From contig NMRB01000088.1 of assembly GCA_002633025.1 (NCBI GenBank), positions 167,879 through 231,878 on the forward strand: a stretch of 64,000 nt of DNA, written 5' to 3'. Shown here one piece after another: positions 20,772-33,070 of the stretch. Below the pieces are notes generated by a model, which did not search any database, was not told the DNA's origin, and saw only the letters and a list, made by a program, of their open reading frames with translations. The stretch's first letter is position 1. Each line of letters begins with the position of its first letter. This DNA is from Notospermus geniculatus (lineage: Eukaryota > Nemertea > Pilidiophora > Heteronemertea > Lineidae). A program made the position numbers and the translations under genes.

Positions 20772-22720
20772 TTCATGCTTTCCTCTGTACCCTAGATTCA
20801 CATGTAAATAGTAAGACCGCTTTATCAACTCGGATCATGAAAGCCTCCAGTAGGCCTACTGTCCATTCTACGTGTAGCTTACCCTTTGGTCAATGTTCCT
20901 ATTTAGGCGTAATGGGCTTGATGCAGAACCAGCCTTAGATCTGTAAATCTAAATAGCTCAACAGCAATTGATGCTAAGCGCCGGAAAATGCACACCATTC
21001 AATATGTCTGCCAACCCAGCACTTTGAATTGATAAAATGAAATTATTGAACTGCGGCTAATCACTTAGGTTCAAATTTGTGGTACAAAAGAGATCTTCGT
21101 TAATTAAAAACAGTTAATTACTAGTAATGAAACTCCAAATCGAGCTGCTGTCAAAGGAGAACATGGACCCATTACAAATTGCATCAAACTTTTCTCATTT
21201 GTCTTCCAAACGTTTTACCTCATTAGAACTTTCTTTTTAATATCCGTTTAATTCCCTTCGGCAGCACTCAGTGATCATGCTGTTTATTAGGCACTGCCTC
21301 TTAATATGTAAAACATTGCCTACCAAGTGTTATTAATGACTCTGCAATGCAGTTCAACTCTTAGTAAGTGTATTGATTTGAAATGTAAGGCTGCGTACAT
21401 GTCTGTGCTGTCATGGTTCGATCCATGCCTTTTTTGACTCTAAGCTTTAGATATGTTTATTGACATAGCAGAATTCTAGATCATACATTTAAAGTTAGAT
21501 TGTTAAATGCTATTTTATGTTAATATCTTCTTAAAAAGTAAATTCTGAATTAGTTTAATCTTGGATGTATATGCTGTCATCCGGATAATCTTTGACACAA
21601 TAGACCATTCTGATAAAATTACTACTTCTTACCATCGTTCGTTCCAACGTCACCGTGCGCGATGACGTAGGAAGGAGCAGTAAGAAGTACTACAACATGT
21701 AATTTCCTCAGTATATACAATAAAGCAACGTTTTTTTTTAGATCACCCTGTAAAGAAAAGAGAAGGAAATAAGGCCTACTACGAACGATAATTCCCCAGG
21801 ATACAATTCAACGAGAGAATTTGCCCCTGAACACATTGACCTCAAGCCCAGCCATTGAATACTTTATGAGGGAGAGGATAATGGTGGACTCATTCATCTG
21901 ACAGTTTCATTAATTCCGCTCCGCTCTGAGAAAAACAATCCAATAACACTAAAGCCAAATGTATCCGTGCTGCCGAGCACTTGATCCATATTGAAAAGAA
22001 GATGCTTCTATCCAGGGCAAATCACTATAAACTCCCTATAGAGGCTGGCTACAGAATGGGGCTAATCATGGCGAACTTGATTGCTCCTCATAGAAATATC
22101 GGACAGAATAACACTGATAATTTCTTTATACAAATGCTATTCACCACAAGAGTTGCCAATCCGAATCCGTCACGCCAGAGTGAGAGCCCGAGTGAGAGTC
22201 GCGTTATATAATACACAGAATGCACTACGGAATCCGATCAGAGCTAGCCGAAAATCACCATAATCATTCCGGGATGACTTTGAGATGCGATCGGAGCAAT
22301 CTAGAGTCTGGCGTGTATGCAGGAGCTTGATAGCAGCTCGGTAATCGCTGGCTCTGATTTTGTTAGCACTCGTGAGCAGAGACTGGTTGACTAGAAATCC
22401 AAACAGTATCTTGACATGTGAGAGACTGGCATGATGATGGTATTTTACATGAGGCAAGAAACGCAGCCAGTCAATACTATACAAGACGAGCCGGAAAAGC
22501 ATGAATGTGTTTCAGCAACACGATGGTGTACAGTGGATTAGATACTGAGACGTTGGTTGTGGTTTCTTTTGTGATGCTGGAAAAGCAATGCATCAAAACT
22601 AATCAGCAGCACCGTTGGTGGAATACATTTTTAGAGGCAAGCATCAGTGGGGCTGGCAGCAGGGTAACATAATGCACAAATCAACTGCATCTTTGTTCAA
22701 CAAGTGCCGGGGGAGCAGAG
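20772..22720. other. Long unassigned stretch with one small palindrome
   Basis: The only structure noted is an imperfect palindrome at 21621-21692 (ACTACTTCTTAC...GTAAGAAGTAC, with CGTTCCAACGTCA / TGACGTAGGAAGG inside). No gene signal. Confidence 0.4.
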
Positions 22721-22839
22721 ACTTATAAAAGACAATTACTACTTTAATTTTAAAATGTACATGGACAAGGTGTTTCAGAAATCACCACCTTAAAATGTAC
22801 TAATATGTTCAAGAAATGATTGCTTTCAATGACCCAAAG

Positions 22840-23575
22840 CTTATATGCAATGACCACTTTCAATGTATTGGCGAATTTATGCAATAAGTACTCTTGATAG
22901 CCCAATGCTTTTACATGTGTGCAATGACCACTTTTAATTCGTTGGAGTGTTTATGCAATAACCACTCTTGATAACCCAACGCTTTTATACAATGACCACT
23001 TTTAATTCATTGGAGTGTTTATGTAATAACCACTCTTGATAACCCAACGCTTTTATGCAATGACCACTTTTAATTCATTGGAGTGTTTATGCAATAACCA
23101 CTTTTGATCACCCAACGCTTTTATGCAATGACCACGTTTAATTCATTGGAGTGTTTATGCAATTACCACTCTTGATAACCCAACGTTTTAAATTTATGCA
23201 ATGACCACTTTTAATTCATTGGAGTGTTTACATGTATGTAATAACCATTGTTGAACCCAATGCTTTTTATGCAATGACCACTTTTAATTCATTGGTGTGT
23301 TTATGCAATAACCACTCTTGATTACCCAACGCTTTTATGCAATGACCACTTTCAATTCATTGGTGTATTTATGCAATAACCACTCACTTGATAACCCAAC
23401 GCTTTTATGCATTGACCACTTTCAATTCATTGGTGTGTTTATGCAATAACCAATCTCGATAATTCAATGCTTTTATGCAATGACCACTTTCAACCTTCAA
23501 TTCATTGGTGTGTTTATGCAATAACCACTCCTGAAAACCCAATGCTTTTAAATAATGGTCACTTCAATTTATTGA
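22840..23575 (+). repeat. 67-bp tandem array, ~11 copies
   Basis: TGCAATGACCACTTTTAATT recurs every 66-73 bp, alternating with TTTATGCAATAACCACTCTT and GATAACCCAACGC. Units in the middle are ~95% alike, and both ends decay. Half-units (GCAATGACCACT, GCAATAACCACT) are related, so the 67-bp unit looks like an older dimer of ~33 bp. Confidence 0.9.
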
Positions 23576-24460
23576 AAACGATCATGAACACTGACACAAA
23601 TTTCAATCCATGTCTATTGGACGTGTTCATCCCCTACATCACAAACCCTATATATGGACATGAAACATACGCAAACATACATTTTTATAAATAGTCAGTA
23701 AATTTGGCTTTTGGTTGATATATCAGCGTATAGCCACTGGGTACAGCATTAATCTACTTCCTCCAGCAGACTCGGGAGGATACAAAGAAATCAACATGAT
23801 TGATCTCCAATTTGGGAGCCGGATCTTACGCTACGCGGCGGAGGAATTTTAATGAGGCGTAATATGTTAAATATCAGCCATTTTTCCTTTACGCCAGCTG
23901 TTCATGTTAAAGGAGAAATGAAGATTGACAGAGTCACATTTACTTAATAACAGGCAGCAACTGCGGTGTTCCCATTAAAGTAATAGGGAGGTGTAGAAAG
24001 GTTTAGAATGGTAAGGACTTTCTGAATCCAATACAGCGTGGCTTTAAAAATATCTGTGTTGAACCCAATGATTTCCTTATTTGGCAAACATTGCCAAAAT
24101 CTGCCCTGATGGAAACATGACCTTTTGAATGTTTTGTCCTAGTTTTTCGAAAAAAAGCGAAGATCAATCGTGTTGCTAATACCACAACCACCAAACTGCT
24201 TGCCGAACGAGGCACCGGGCTATACTGACTACTGCTTGGAGAGCGTCAATATATCATGGTATTAGGTCTTGGATGATTGAGAGGGCATTGTCCGCAGTCT
24301 TCTACTCATGATACAGTCTGCCAGGGGAAATTATTAGTCCAAGCATGTGATGTTCGGCGAGGAGAACAGGCTCTCCACAATGGCGGATGGTGTTGTGAAG
24401 AGCTTGAGCACATTTAGACTTGTCAGATTTCTTTTATTAATTGTGTGGTGGACATTAATT
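23576..24460. other. Unassigned sequence
   Basis: Nothing recognised. Confidence 0.4.
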
Positions 24461-24967
24461 ATGGGGATCTGGCCTAGTGGCTAAGGCGTGCTGCCCCTTT
24501 TTGCTGGCGATTGATGCCTAATGCGAGGGTCCGTGGGTTCGAATCTGGTAGGAAGCGATGTCTTTCAGTTTAGAAACACGTTTCTATTTCATGTTCGTGG
24601 ACATTACTTAAGGTTTATACAGGGGGCCGACCATGCCAATGACTGAATGTGAAGTTGAAAATGGGGATGAAATTCTCAACATACTGAAAATAATTAGGGA
24701 CTTCCATAATGACTTAGGGACTTCCATAATGGAATGCTCTGCAGTTGGCTGTGAGGTTGGCTGAGTCACTCTTTTCTTTTAAACTTCATATCTTTTTATA
24801 CAGAGTTTTTCTTAAACTACATGTATTTCTCCAATTGTTTTATCGTCTCAATTACACCTTTATTACATATTAGTGTCTTAAATAATTATTTTATGTACAG
24901 CACCTCAGAGCCACTTTGGATTAAGGTGCTATATAAGTTTCGTATAAAAATAATATTATAATAATTG
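24461..24967 (+). mobile_element. Long tRNA-derived SINE (family S1), copy 1
   Basis: The 5' head has A box TGGCCTAGTGGCTAAGGCG and B box GTGGGTTCGAATC with ~60 bp between, which fits a type II (Leu/Ser-like) tRNA with a long variable arm. The acceptor and T stems do not pair, so it is not a functional tRNA. The 3' end carries the tail type GCACCTCAGAG...GGTGCTATATAAG followed by TAA-rich sequence, as in SINEs that borrow a CR1/L2/RTE-like LINE tail. The body between them is ~300 bp. Head copies at 62994-63131 and 63275-63335 (minus). Confidence 0.75.
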
Positions 24968-25688
24968 TGAAGACTTGTTCGGGCAATTCCCATTGATATT
25001 GTCAGTAGACACTCTATGCTTAATTCAGTATGTTGACATTGCTGAAGTGTTTTGGGGGCTGTAAAAAGGCAAGCGGGTGAATCTATATACAATGAAAATT
25101 TAATTAACCTGTCATGAAAAGGGCTTGTCATGCGACTGCTTTTGCCAGAGCGAGTCACATATGAGGTTGCGATGGCCTCTTCGATACTTACGCGGGCCAA
25201 GAGGGTTTGGCGTCGGCCCTGATGAAAGAAATCAAGCAAAACACAATAATACATTTCCTAAACGAATGCTCAACAAGGCATCGGAACGTTTGTCCAGAGG
25301 ATCTTTCCACACAAAATTGGCAAGCCTCTGACCTCTGCACTTTCAAAAGAGAGAGCTATTGTCAAATGATGTTGCTTGATTACACGTGAAGAAATCGCAG
25401 TAACGATAAGACATTCTGTTTGATGTTTCACGTTCTTCTGAGACAAAAATGATCATTACTTGGTGTGGATGAATGTCTTTTATTATCTACCAAGTCGACT
25501 CGAAGATCAAAGAAAGAATCACAAGGTGTCGAGGACATGAATCTAATTGAAAATAATTTTCCTACTATATTTAGGTGTCTGTAAATTATTTTGTTTCAAT
25601 TTAGCTGTGAGCAAGTTACAAGAATAAACCAGACTGTTGAAGGGGTCATCTTGGTGTCGGCCCTTAACATACTCTGTGTTGTAATCCA
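24968..25688. other. Unassigned sequence
   Basis: Frames on both strands near 24886-25331 overlap; none is recognised. Confidence 0.35.
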
Positions 25689-25850
25689 AACTTCTTCAAG
25701 ATTCAAGCTTCTTCAAGATTCAAGCTTCTTCAGATTCAAGCTTCTTCAAGATTCAAGCTTCTTCAAGATTCACACTTCTTCAAGATTCACGCTTCTTCAA
25801 GACTCAAGTTTCTTCTTCTTCAAGATTCTTGAAGATGAAGAAGCTTTTCT
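25689..25850 (+). repeat. 17-bp minisatellite (CTTCTTCAAGATTCAAG)
   Basis: About eight units of CTTCTTCAAGATTCAAG (one 16-bp unit, later units CAC-substituted), followed by an inverted GAAGATGAAGAAGC segment, so the tract end can fold. It lengthens a 91-codon frame that I do not consider coding. Confidence 0.9.
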
Positions 25851-26157
25851 TCATCTTCATTGTTGAAGAAGAAATTAACAAAGATGAATATGAGTATTGC
25901 AGTACCAATCACAGATACATGTGCACATCATACTTTTGTACAAAATCATGTCCATATATTCTATAGTGTATTTATATATGAAGATTTTTCCGTCAGGGCC
26001 GAAGCCATAGCATGGTCCTGGTTAGTGCGGAAGAGGCCATCTCAAGCTACTCAGCACGATAATAAAGCACGACCTACTCAGCAAGCAAATTATATTATTT
26101 TGGTGTATGGTGTACGAAAGGCCAGAAATGCGTTTCAAAGGTTTTGATCCAAAGGCT

Positions 26158-26278
26158 GGTATTTATAAAAGCTAGCAAATGCTTTTCCTTAAGATTTGCA
26201 CAGCGAGGTCCAATGTAAATGTAGGGGCCTACTACAAAACTTGGAAGGAAAAGCATTTGCTAGCTTTTATGAATATCA
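26158..26278. mobile_element. Palindromic MITE with GCTAGCAAATGCTTTTCCTT arms
   Basis: GGTATTTATAAAAGCTAGCA at left pairs with TGCTAGCTTTTATGAATATC at right, plus GCTTTTCCTT / AAGGAAAAGC. Same subfamily as 58280-58403 (shared GCTAGCAAATGCTTTT or CTAGCAAATGCTTTT). Confidence 0.8.
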
Positions 26279-27125
26279 ACAAAAGACTCAGTGAGGACAG
26301 CGACATACCTCAGCAAATTTATGCACAACTTGCCGGGGTATGAAGAGAGGGATGACTGACAAGTGATTCAAAGAGTGCAACCAGATTAATTACCATCCGT
26401 AAAAAATGAACAAATGAAGCTTGCTTCTTTTAACGAGAGCCTAGCGTGCTCACGAACAAAAGAACTCAGGACTGAGTTTCCAGCATGACCAATCATTGGC
26501 CTTTTTATACGTTAGATGCCGAGGGAAACCATTGGGAAATGAACATGTGTTTTCGAGAGCACTCCGTGAGCATTTCTATGGTGTTTTTGACAAAACCTAT
26601 TATTGGGAACAGCCGTGGGCAAGCGTTGCAATACATGAGGTTCAAAACAGGAAATGTGAGATGGAAAATTAGCCTGCAGTCGTGCATTGAGCTTTTAAAA
26701 GTTGATCGGTTCCTCCGAGGCGGAGATGGAAGTATTCCACGAGAAAGCCCTGAAAGGGGTCAGAATTTGGTTGCTTATCATATGTTTTAACCTGCGTAAC
26801 GATCCTGAATTGCGGAAAAGTACAGGAAATATATCCCTGCAGGTTTGGAGGAGCTCCAAGCTGCAGGTAACATGTGCACCTCCCAAATTCCTTGTAATCT
26901 TTTCGTCATTTATAAGACTTATGGTGTGAATTTTTCAAAGGTGACATTATAGGCTACTGGTATGCACATCATTTAAACCCTGCGAACTGCAGTGAAGATA
27001 TTCTTACACAGCAGAGTGTTACGGTACCTCACGACCACAAGGTTTCTGTTTTACATAAAATGTAGTAAATAGTAATTCGTCAATGATTTTCAACTACATG
27101 TAGTTCATCAGCAACAAGAAGGCAT
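26279..27125. other. Unassigned sequence
   Basis: A 101-codon plus frame (26485-26790) overlaps antisense frames and has no recognised domain. Confidence 0.35.
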
Positions 27126-27137
27126 TAGGGTTGACTT

Positions 27138-27316
27138 CCTGTTTGTATAGGATATTTTAGATCTACATTTGTGATCCAGCTCAGTCTTTTCTGTAATCTC
27201 TACTAGAAAGTGCCTGAGGAAGACCCGGTTGGGGTCGAACATTTACAAAATTCGGAGACGACGTTTCTTATTATACCATTTTGTGTGTCGTTCTTTGTGC
27301 TTTATTTTGGAGGATA
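27138..27316 (+). mobile_element. Short retroelement with hammerhead-like core (family H), copy 1
   Basis: CTGAGGA (27214-27220), a hairpin GACCC...GGGTC, then GAAC, then ATTT-ACA-AAAT and TC follow the order of a hammerhead ribozyme from C3-A9 to H17. The 3' tail of ~75 bases ends TTTTGTGTG...TTTGTGCTTTATTTTGGA. Flanking TAGGGTTGACTT (27126-27137) and TAGGGTTAACTT (27317-27328) match 11/12 and fit a target duplication. Faults: an extra A before helix II, GAAC instead of GAAA, no evident helix I. Penelope-like elements and retrozymes are known to carry such motifs. Confidence 0.65.
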
Positions 27317-27328
27317 TAGGGTTAACTT

Positions 27329-27894
27329 GTATGGACGAGAAAAGTGAACTCAACGAATATGATACAGCAAATCAAGCAATAAACATGGATGTAGGCATAT
27401 AGGCCTGACAAATTCTTATACAACTAATCCTACCGTAGTGCGTATACTGTAACACTACACTGTCCAACTGCTGTATTATCCATACCATTCCCCATAACTG
27501 TTGCTATACCACATTTTACGGGTTGTGTACACAATTACCATTGATTGAACTTTCAACAACAGGTAAATCATTTCTGCTGTTGTTTTTATTGCCGCGCCTG
27601 CTCATAATATACAAAACCATCAAACAAATTGATCCCGTCAAAAAAAATATCGCTATTATAATGAAGTCCATCTATTATCACTGTAACCACAATGACATGC
27701 CTGCAGCTCTACCTGTCTGTATCAAATGCCATATACATGTATTAATTTATTATCACCTGCATGTATCAGACAATACAATCAAATGACAAGAAAAAAATCT
27801 TCAACGAGGTATTGTTTTGCAGCAGGGACCACGATGCAAAGACAACGAGAAGCAATGCGTTCGAAACCTGCAACCTACAGCACAGAACAGAATG
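27329..27894. other. Unassigned sequence
   Basis: AT-rich, no structure recognised. Confidence 0.4.
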
Positions 27895-28086
27895 TGCACA
27901 GTAAAAAGTGGTGTTACCCTTTCACAGTGAACACCGAAAATCTGGGCTGCTTTAGAGCAAACAAACTGATTTTCAGAGTTCATTCCAGTGTAATTACACC
28001 TACACCAAAAATTGCTGTTTTGCTCTGAGCATCCTTGATTTTCAGTGTCCACTGTGTAAAGGGTAACAGCATTTTTTATTTTGTGC
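27895..28086. mobile_element. 192-bp palindromic MITE
   Basis: GTTACCCTTTCACAGTGAAC then CCGAAAATC pairs with GATTTTCAGTG...CACTGTGTAAAGGGTAAC, bounded by GCACAGTAAAAAG and the complement TTTTTTATTTTGTGC. The middle has further inverted words (GCTTTAGAGCAAA / TTTGCTCTGAGC). Confidence 0.8.
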
Positions 28087-28924
28087 TTCTAAATGCAAAT
28101 TTCATGAATGGTGTGACTTTATCATTCATGAACAGCATCCCAAACCAGAACTGCCAATGAAACGCCCGTATCCAGACTCCAAGCTGAATGTACACACAGC
28201 CGCGTTCATCCTATACCTCCATGTTTACTGCTGAATGAATAACAACATCCAATCCTGAGCTCCTCTTGCAGAATACATGTCAAGTTTGAGCAATGCTGAA
28301 GCCAACCGATGACTTCCACTGAATGAATCGAAAACACTTGAAGAAGAATCCGCTGACCAAACTCGCCGATGTTATGAAAATAAATTGCTCTTATTCACAG
28401 ATGCCTCGACTCGCTAACCCATTCATATATGTAGAGTTATCATCGGTATTGATTTGACGGAAGCCTTATATGGTATGTGATGTACGTAGAGACGCGGCGG
28501 TGGTGGAAACAGTCTGACCAACACGGCTCGTACGTGGTGATCGGAGACGGATTTTGAACGATACCCAGGATCAATGGGTCAACATATTTATGTGTCCATC
28601 GACAGATGACGGAGAAGTCTGCGCAGGATGTTAAACTTCCCTCGCCGGGGTCGAAATTGTCAAATGGGTAACTATAGAGACCTATTGCTGTTTTTTAAAG
28701 GGGAACTTCATCAACGTTTTTTTTTCAATGTTTTTTTCTGGAGAGAAATCAACAAGCTTTCAGAAGGTGTATGCATGCAACTTGGAATCGGCAGCAACAT
28801 GACTTCGGCAACTTCTTCCATCTTCTTCTGTATTTGCTCCCACACAGACATCCACAGAAGTCCATGGACCTCTGCTTTTAATCTGTGCTCTTTTTTTATT
28901 TGTGATCATTTTTATGCAGGCCTC
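28087..28924. other. Unassigned sequence
   Basis: No repeat or gene signal. A 101-codon plus frame at 28628-28933 lacks recognisable features. Confidence 0.35.
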
Positions 28925-29178
28925 TGTGGTTAGCCGCAAATTGGGGTTGATGGCCGAGCAACTACATTTTCGGCCAGGAAGAAAGAGTCCATTGCAAGCT
29001 ACTCCTGCCGGTTAATCACTTGGATGGGGCGTTTAGCTGTCCTTTAGACACAAGGAACAAAAGCGCGATGGGTCAATGTCCCATGCGATGGACGTGAAGA
29101 GCCAGGGATGATTTATCCTGCATGGCCCCGCTGGATTCGAACCCAGGACCTGCTGAACTTTGATGAGCCATTCCTACT
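28925..29178 (-). mobile_element. tRNA-related SINE (GGGCCATG family), copy 3
   Basis: On the minus strand TTGGTTAGTAGGAATGGC (A-box-like), CTGGGTTCGAATCCAGC (B box with a pairing T stem) and GGGGCCATG...CCCTGGCTCT follow in order. The last part matches the pair at 7141-7655. The 3' body differs beyond ~100 bp, so subfamilies exist. Confidence 0.65.
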
Positions 29179-30430
29179 AACCAAATGTTTGGCTGACTGA
29201 TTGTAACTCACTGCCGACTTCCACCATCACTACCAAGACGTCAGTAGAGTAGTTCATTCCACTCTTCACTGCAGCAAGAAGCCCATATGAAGCATGCCAA
29301 TTCGTCAAAGCGAGTCATTTCTACTGCTGAGTGGTAATGATACTCGAGCAGTCACGCAGAGATGCTGCTGAGCGTGTGAGTTCAGACCGTTTTCTCATTG
29401 GAAGAGTTCGACTCTCGACGCTGTTGGCCAGTTACATGTATCTCTTGACAATACAGCACCTTAAAGGAGCAAGGTATTGGATCTCTAATGCGTTATTTGA
29501 CTGCCGACGTAGAGGGAGTCACCTAGCGGCAGCAACACAAACTACAAAATAAATTAAAAAATGTACGTAGTAAATCGGGTCAATTCGCCGACAACGTATA
29601 TTAGTTAGTCCCTGGGTTGGAGAGTGGCGCCGACTGTCGAGAAAATTGGCAATAATGCGGTCCTTTGACACCCTCTCTTCTCAGCTTTAAGCTCCAGTGT
29701 ATTGAATTTTACGGTATTTTCAAAGTGTTATGAGAATTCAGGTAGAGGTCTCATAGCCTCGTGAAGGTCCCAAAAATGCTTGCTTTATAGGTACTTCGAA
29801 GAATCAAGGCCTAGTTTTCAGCACACATCGACAAAACAGCAGGCAGAGCTCTAATGTATTCAGCTAGAGCAAAGTACATTTTACACTACAGTGACGTCCG
29901 TGAACGTAAGCACTTTCTGAATTTAATACAGTGTAGCTTTAAGCTTACTATCATAGGCATCACATCCGACATGTCTGATGTCCAGCTTATCATTTTCAAG
30001 CCATTATATAGTATGAAGCCAATAATGTATAACCTAATATTCATTGATTAATAGTAATGATTCTGTTGAATCCATGCCGTCTCATGCTCCGTAATTTGTT
30101 CCTAAGAATCAATTTGCGGACATCTGGGAGATCAAGCAGGCCACAAAGGGTTGCGAAATTAATGAATTAGCACCGAGGATGAAGCGCCTAACCCAATCTC
30201 GGCTAATGATAATGGAACATCAGGCTCCGTCCAGAAACACAGCGGCAGTGGATTGGGAGTTTGCCAACTAACACCACACCGCCGAGTTAGGAGATGTGTT
30301 AGGTTTTGTCTCCTACAAAAGTTGCAGGAATGAAATATGACATAAGGAGTATTTTTATCAATGTACTGGGCTCTCTTCTTGAATAATAATGAAATTGATT
30401 AAATGCATTATTAAAGAGATTACATCTCTA
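29179..30430. other. Unassigned sequence
   Basis: Nothing recognised beyond short frames. Confidence 0.4.
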
Positions 30431-31054
30431 GCCGTGGTTACACTACATAGAAATCCCCGGGTTTTTTGACACTCGGGTCTAGCCCGGCTCTGAAAAATCC
30501 CTCCTGAGGCCCGGTGCCCGTCAACACTACTCAAATTTTGTGACGGGGACCTGAATTAAAGCGAATGGCTCGCGGGGTTTGTTGACAGTTGTTTGTTGAC
30601 ATGTCCTCAAATCAAGCGCCGTTTCGAGAAAAAGGCGAAAGAAGGATTTTAGTTTAATGTGAAATGCATTAGACAGCCAAACTTCGGAGGCGTATTCTGC
30701 AAAATCTACCGCTTCGAAATCAACGTGAATAGTACAAAATGTACATTTTGACCGACTGAATTTGAAACTGTCATTAACCCATTTTAACAAATTTTTAATG
30801 GAACCTCGTCCCCAGGTGCACGTTCGCATATTTGCACAGGTTTTGCCTATGACTGGAGCACGGCTTTGCCTGGAGACTAGGTTCACTCTCTATGGGAGGT
30901 ACCACCAAAAATCAAAACAAACCCCGCGAGCCATTCGCTTTAAGCCCTCCAAAACCCGTTCGAGCTCGGAGGGGATTATTACACCGCGTTTTTAACAGGT
31001 GTGGACAGAAAAAACCCGGGTTCGACACGGTTTTTTATGTAGTGTAACAAGGGC
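30431..31054. mobile_element. 624-bp element with TTACACTACATA inverted ends
   Basis: GCCGTGGTTACACTACATAG at left pairs with TATGTAGTGTAACAAGGGC at right. A second inverted pair lies inside: TTAAAGCGAATGGCTCGCGG at ~30556 and CCGCGAGCCATTCGCTTTAA at ~30924. The 5-bp flanks CTCTA and TTCTA match 4/5. The ~330-bp centre holds a 119-codon minus frame (30527-30886) with no recognised domain, so it may be captured or leftover transposon sequence. Confidence 0.75.
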
Positions 31055-31785
31055 TTCTAACTCGCAGTTGACGACAAGAAAAGTGAACATGCAATGTATA
31101 TCCATCCTTGTCAAATCTCATTCAACCACAACGCTTGGAGAAAGGCGAGCAGTCTGCGAAAAAATCACTTTCAATCGATATTTCATTAACCCCCATGACC
31201 TTGAGGATTCCAGACTCAATTAATCAATCTCCGCCAGACCACAATTTGACACTTTGGGAAAAGACCAATACTAGTATCGATTACATAGAGTGAAGAAATC
31301 CAAAGTGCCTTGAAAGAAAAATTTCGTATTGAACATTCGGAAATCGGATTTTAACCATAAAAGGCTGAAATTCCTTATGAGATAAACCCCTTATTTGCAT
31401 TTGCGACCTATTAAAGTTTACTTCTATGGTGAATGCTTTGACGGAGTTGAGATTGAACATAAAGGGGCAAATACCAAAAAAGAATCAACTGAGAACGATC
31501 TTTGGCTAGGGGCAAAGGTTCTATTTCTTACCACAAGGTGGCTCTTATCACCCTAATATTATTCCTTTATGGATTGAGATGTATCAAAATTCAAATTCAA
31601 ATGCCTCTCTGAGATGCGTACTTAGAGAACACTAGGAAGTGGAACTCGTCTTCTACTCCATCGTCACTTGCGACTTGACAAAGCTGAATTCTGCGTTGGT
31701 ACATGTATTGTTTTTTTCTGAGGGCCAGTTCTAGAGCCAGTTCTGCTCCCATACATACATAAATGATGGGAATTAGAGAATGCTA
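31055..31785. other. Unassigned sequence
   Basis: Nothing recognised. Confidence 0.4.
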
Positions 31786-31983
31786 CTCAAAACTCCCACT
31801 TACATGTACCTGTCCCATTCCTGAACTCGGAAAAAATGACCAAATCCTCGGGAGTTGGACAAGTACCGGTAAGTGGACAGGACATTACTCTTTCTGACCA
31901 TACCCCCACCCATTATCTTCAACTTAGGATTTAGTCATTTTTTTCCAAGTTCCGGAATGGGACAGGTAAGTGGGAGTTTAGAG
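31786..31983. mobile_element. 198-bp palindromic MITE (CTCNAAACTCCCACTTAC ends)
   Basis: CTCAAAACTCCCACTTAC at left pairs with GTAAGTGGGAGTTTAGAG at right, continuing through CTGTCCCATTCC / GGAATGGGACAG and AAAAAATGAC / GTCATTTTTT. A short internal inverted pair (AAGTACCGGTAAGTGGACAG) suggests a third partial arm. Confidence 0.8.
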
Positions 31984-32289
31984 TACATGTACATTGCTTC
32001 TTTTTATATCTGTCTTATGCCTAAAATTATGTGGTCATCTTGCAGTGAGAATCTATCAGGTCTCAAAGTACGAGAACTACTTCTGATTCATTTGACCAGG
32101 TAATAATCTCAATTTACAGTGCATCGTTATTGAAGCGTTTGTCATTTCCGATAAATAATTTTTGAGTACTTCGCAAAAACAATATCAACCACACAGACGA
32201 TGAGTTCTATCACGACAAACAAAAAGGTAGCGACTGATGGAAACAGGGACGATGACACCAGAAAAGTTTATTGCTTATGTATTTTCTAC

Positions 32290-32733
32290 CCATCCTCCCA
32301 CAGCAGGAGTTTTTACCTCGCTCCTCTTCATCCGCTCACACAAACCCCTGCTGAAATACAACGGCCAGTGAATCTGATGTGGCTGTTCCATACTCCAGTT
32401 GCACTCCCTGTATTTTAAGGATGACTGGAGAAGTACAAATTTCGTGGTTTTACCCAGTTTGATTTTAAAGTTTTATCCTTTACAAATCACTTACATCTTT
32501 CCAAAATTGACTGAATTTTATCACAAAGGTTCTTCCTGTGTATAGGAAAGATTCTTATTATTTTTGATTGTTATTATGAGTCATAATTATTTTCACCCTG
32601 AAAATGCTGCATTCTGATTGGGCAATGGTTTTCTGACCGCCTCATGCTTGCCTGGGAGGCCCAATTTCAGCAGGGCTTTGTGTGGAGTGTATGAAGAGGA
32701 ACGAGACCAAAGCCCTGCTGTGGGAGGATGGCT
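32290..32733. mobile_element. CATCCTCCC-family MITE, copies 3 and 4 or one long element
   Basis: 32290-32345 is a left arm (CCATCCTCCCACAGCAGG, CTCGCTCCTCTTCATCCGCT). 32650-32733 is a nearly complete short copy (GCAGGGCTTTG...ATGAAGAGGAACGAGACCAA, CCCTGCTGTGGGAGGATGG). They may be the two ends of one 444-bp element or two insertions. Confidence 0.65.
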
Positions 32734-32871
32734 CATTTTCGACCAGCATGTCAGTCAGCAGATTATATTTCTGAGCCATCCCTACTGTACGGTAAGCGAA
32801 AAATCGCCGGGACAAAATTCACTGACGCCCATCCACCAGCTCCTCCGACGAACGGTATGACACTTAACGCC

Positions 32872-32912
32872 TTAAGGTGCTGCTCCACGTGAAAGTTTTC
32901 TCGCGCAAGTTG
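32872..32912 (+). mobile_element. Solitary terminus of the AAGTTTTCTCGC MITE family
   Basis: AAGGTGCTGCTCCACGTGAA then AGTTTTCTCGCGCAAGTTGG matches the ends of the 40964-41486 element. No partner arm was found nearby. Confidence 0.5.
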
Positions 32913-33070
32913 GCAATGGACAATTCAACCAGGACAATCGTTTGTGCCATTGGTGTCAGCATAATCGGTAAGAAACCAACAGTGGTTAATTCACACCTGT
33001 TAGAGCCTCCGTCAAAATGACTGACCATTCTGTTGTCAATTTCAGTAATAATGCCGTGTCCCTTGACAAG

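Noticed and set aside
22840-23575. CRISPR array
   Set aside because: Regular repeats without unique spacers. It is a tandem array in animal-type DNA with no cas genes.
24461-24560. Functional tRNA gene
   Set aside because: A and B boxes are good but the acceptor and T stems do not pair, and the unit continues into a SINE body with other copies.
29085-29165. Functional tRNA on the minus strand
   Set aside because: A T stem is present, but no acceptor stem closes it and the flank matches the SINE family at 7141.
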